Below, piece after piece: positions 5,288-5,415 of a stretch of DNA of 5,415 nt. The stretch is from Gemmataceae bacterium (GTDB lineage Bacteria; Planctomycetota; Planctomycetia; Gemmatales; Gemmataceae), in the NCBI GenBank assembly GCA_947490035.1, contig CANLGS010000345.1, positions 1 to 5,415 of the forward strand. Direction: 5' to 3'. Numbering within the stretch: position 1 is the first letter of the stretch; each line of letters begins with the position of its first letter. Below the pieces are notes generated by a model. The model saw only the letters and a list, made by a program, of their open reading frames with translations, was not told where the DNA came from and made no database searches. The position numbers and the translations under genes are program-made.

Positions 5288-5415
5288 TTATGCCGCGGGC
5301 GCGGGTGCGCGGGCGGCGAAGTCGGCGATCTGTCGCGCCTGCTCGGGTGTGAGTTCGGGCACCGGCTCGAACGCGCCGGGTATCGGGTACGGCCCTTCCG
5401 TCGGGTGGCCGGGGA
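5288..5415 (-). CDS. C-terminal end of a minus-strand gene (5' part outside the window)
   Basis: The minus strand is open from the right edge to TAA at 5290-5288, giving 41 residues rich in proline and alanine: PGHPTEGPYPIPGAFEPV, then PELTPEQARQIADFAARA, then PAPAA and stop. The PELTPEQARQIADFAAR helix looks like real protein, and codon third positions are G/C-rich as in the other genes. The gene is convergent with the cpYpsA gene. Too little is visible for a family or function. Confidence 0.65.
   Translation of the reverse strand, partial: PGHPTEGPYPIPGAFEPVPELTPEQARQIADFAARAPAPAA

Overview
The window is GC-rich with strong G/C preference at third codon positions. Intergenic spaces are short. 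It carries a GC-rich palindromic dispersed-type repeat and a secreted, lysine-rich small protein. Together these suggest a chromosomal segment of a large-genome planctomycete, most likely of the Gemmata type. That placement is an inference from style and protein families; no rRNA or other marker gene is present.

Layout. Positions 1-2089 hold a minus-strand pair of polytopic membrane proteins. A GT87 (DUF2029)-type glycosyltransferase (2089 to 713) overlaps by four bases (ATGA) a second multi-pass protein (716 to beyond the left edge) that carries the conserved N-terminal signature of an uncharacterised GT-C-like family. A roughly 215-bp imperfect palindrome (about 893-1108) sits inside the GT87 gene and is read through in frame, adding about 72 residues in a loop between two predicted membrane helices. 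A hairpin terminator (2173-2196) separates this pair from a small secreted Lys/Asp-rich protein on the minus strand (2542 to 2225). From the same intergenic space, in the opposite direction, runs a secreted amidohydrolase of the YtcJ / amidohydrolase-3 type (2788-4521). Next is a 156-nt spacer holding a 16-nt repeat and what looks like the C-terminal tail of a broken minus-strand gene. It is followed by a plus-strand cpYpsA (SLOG superfamily) protein (4678-5187), a second copy of the 16-nt repeat, short tandem repeats, and the last 41 codons of a minus-strand gene entering from the right edge (5415 to 5288).

How the genes relate. Only the two left-hand membrane proteins look like an operon, probably for glycolipid or cell-envelope sugar transfer from polyprenyl-phosphate donors. 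The small secreted protein and the amidohydrolase are divergently transcribed from a 245-nt region and both carry signal peptides. Nothing else links them. The cpYpsA gene looks like a stand-alone unit bracketed by repeats. I see no rRNA, tRNA, CRISPR array, transposase or phage gene. The most unusual object is the palindromic element that has become part of a membrane protein.
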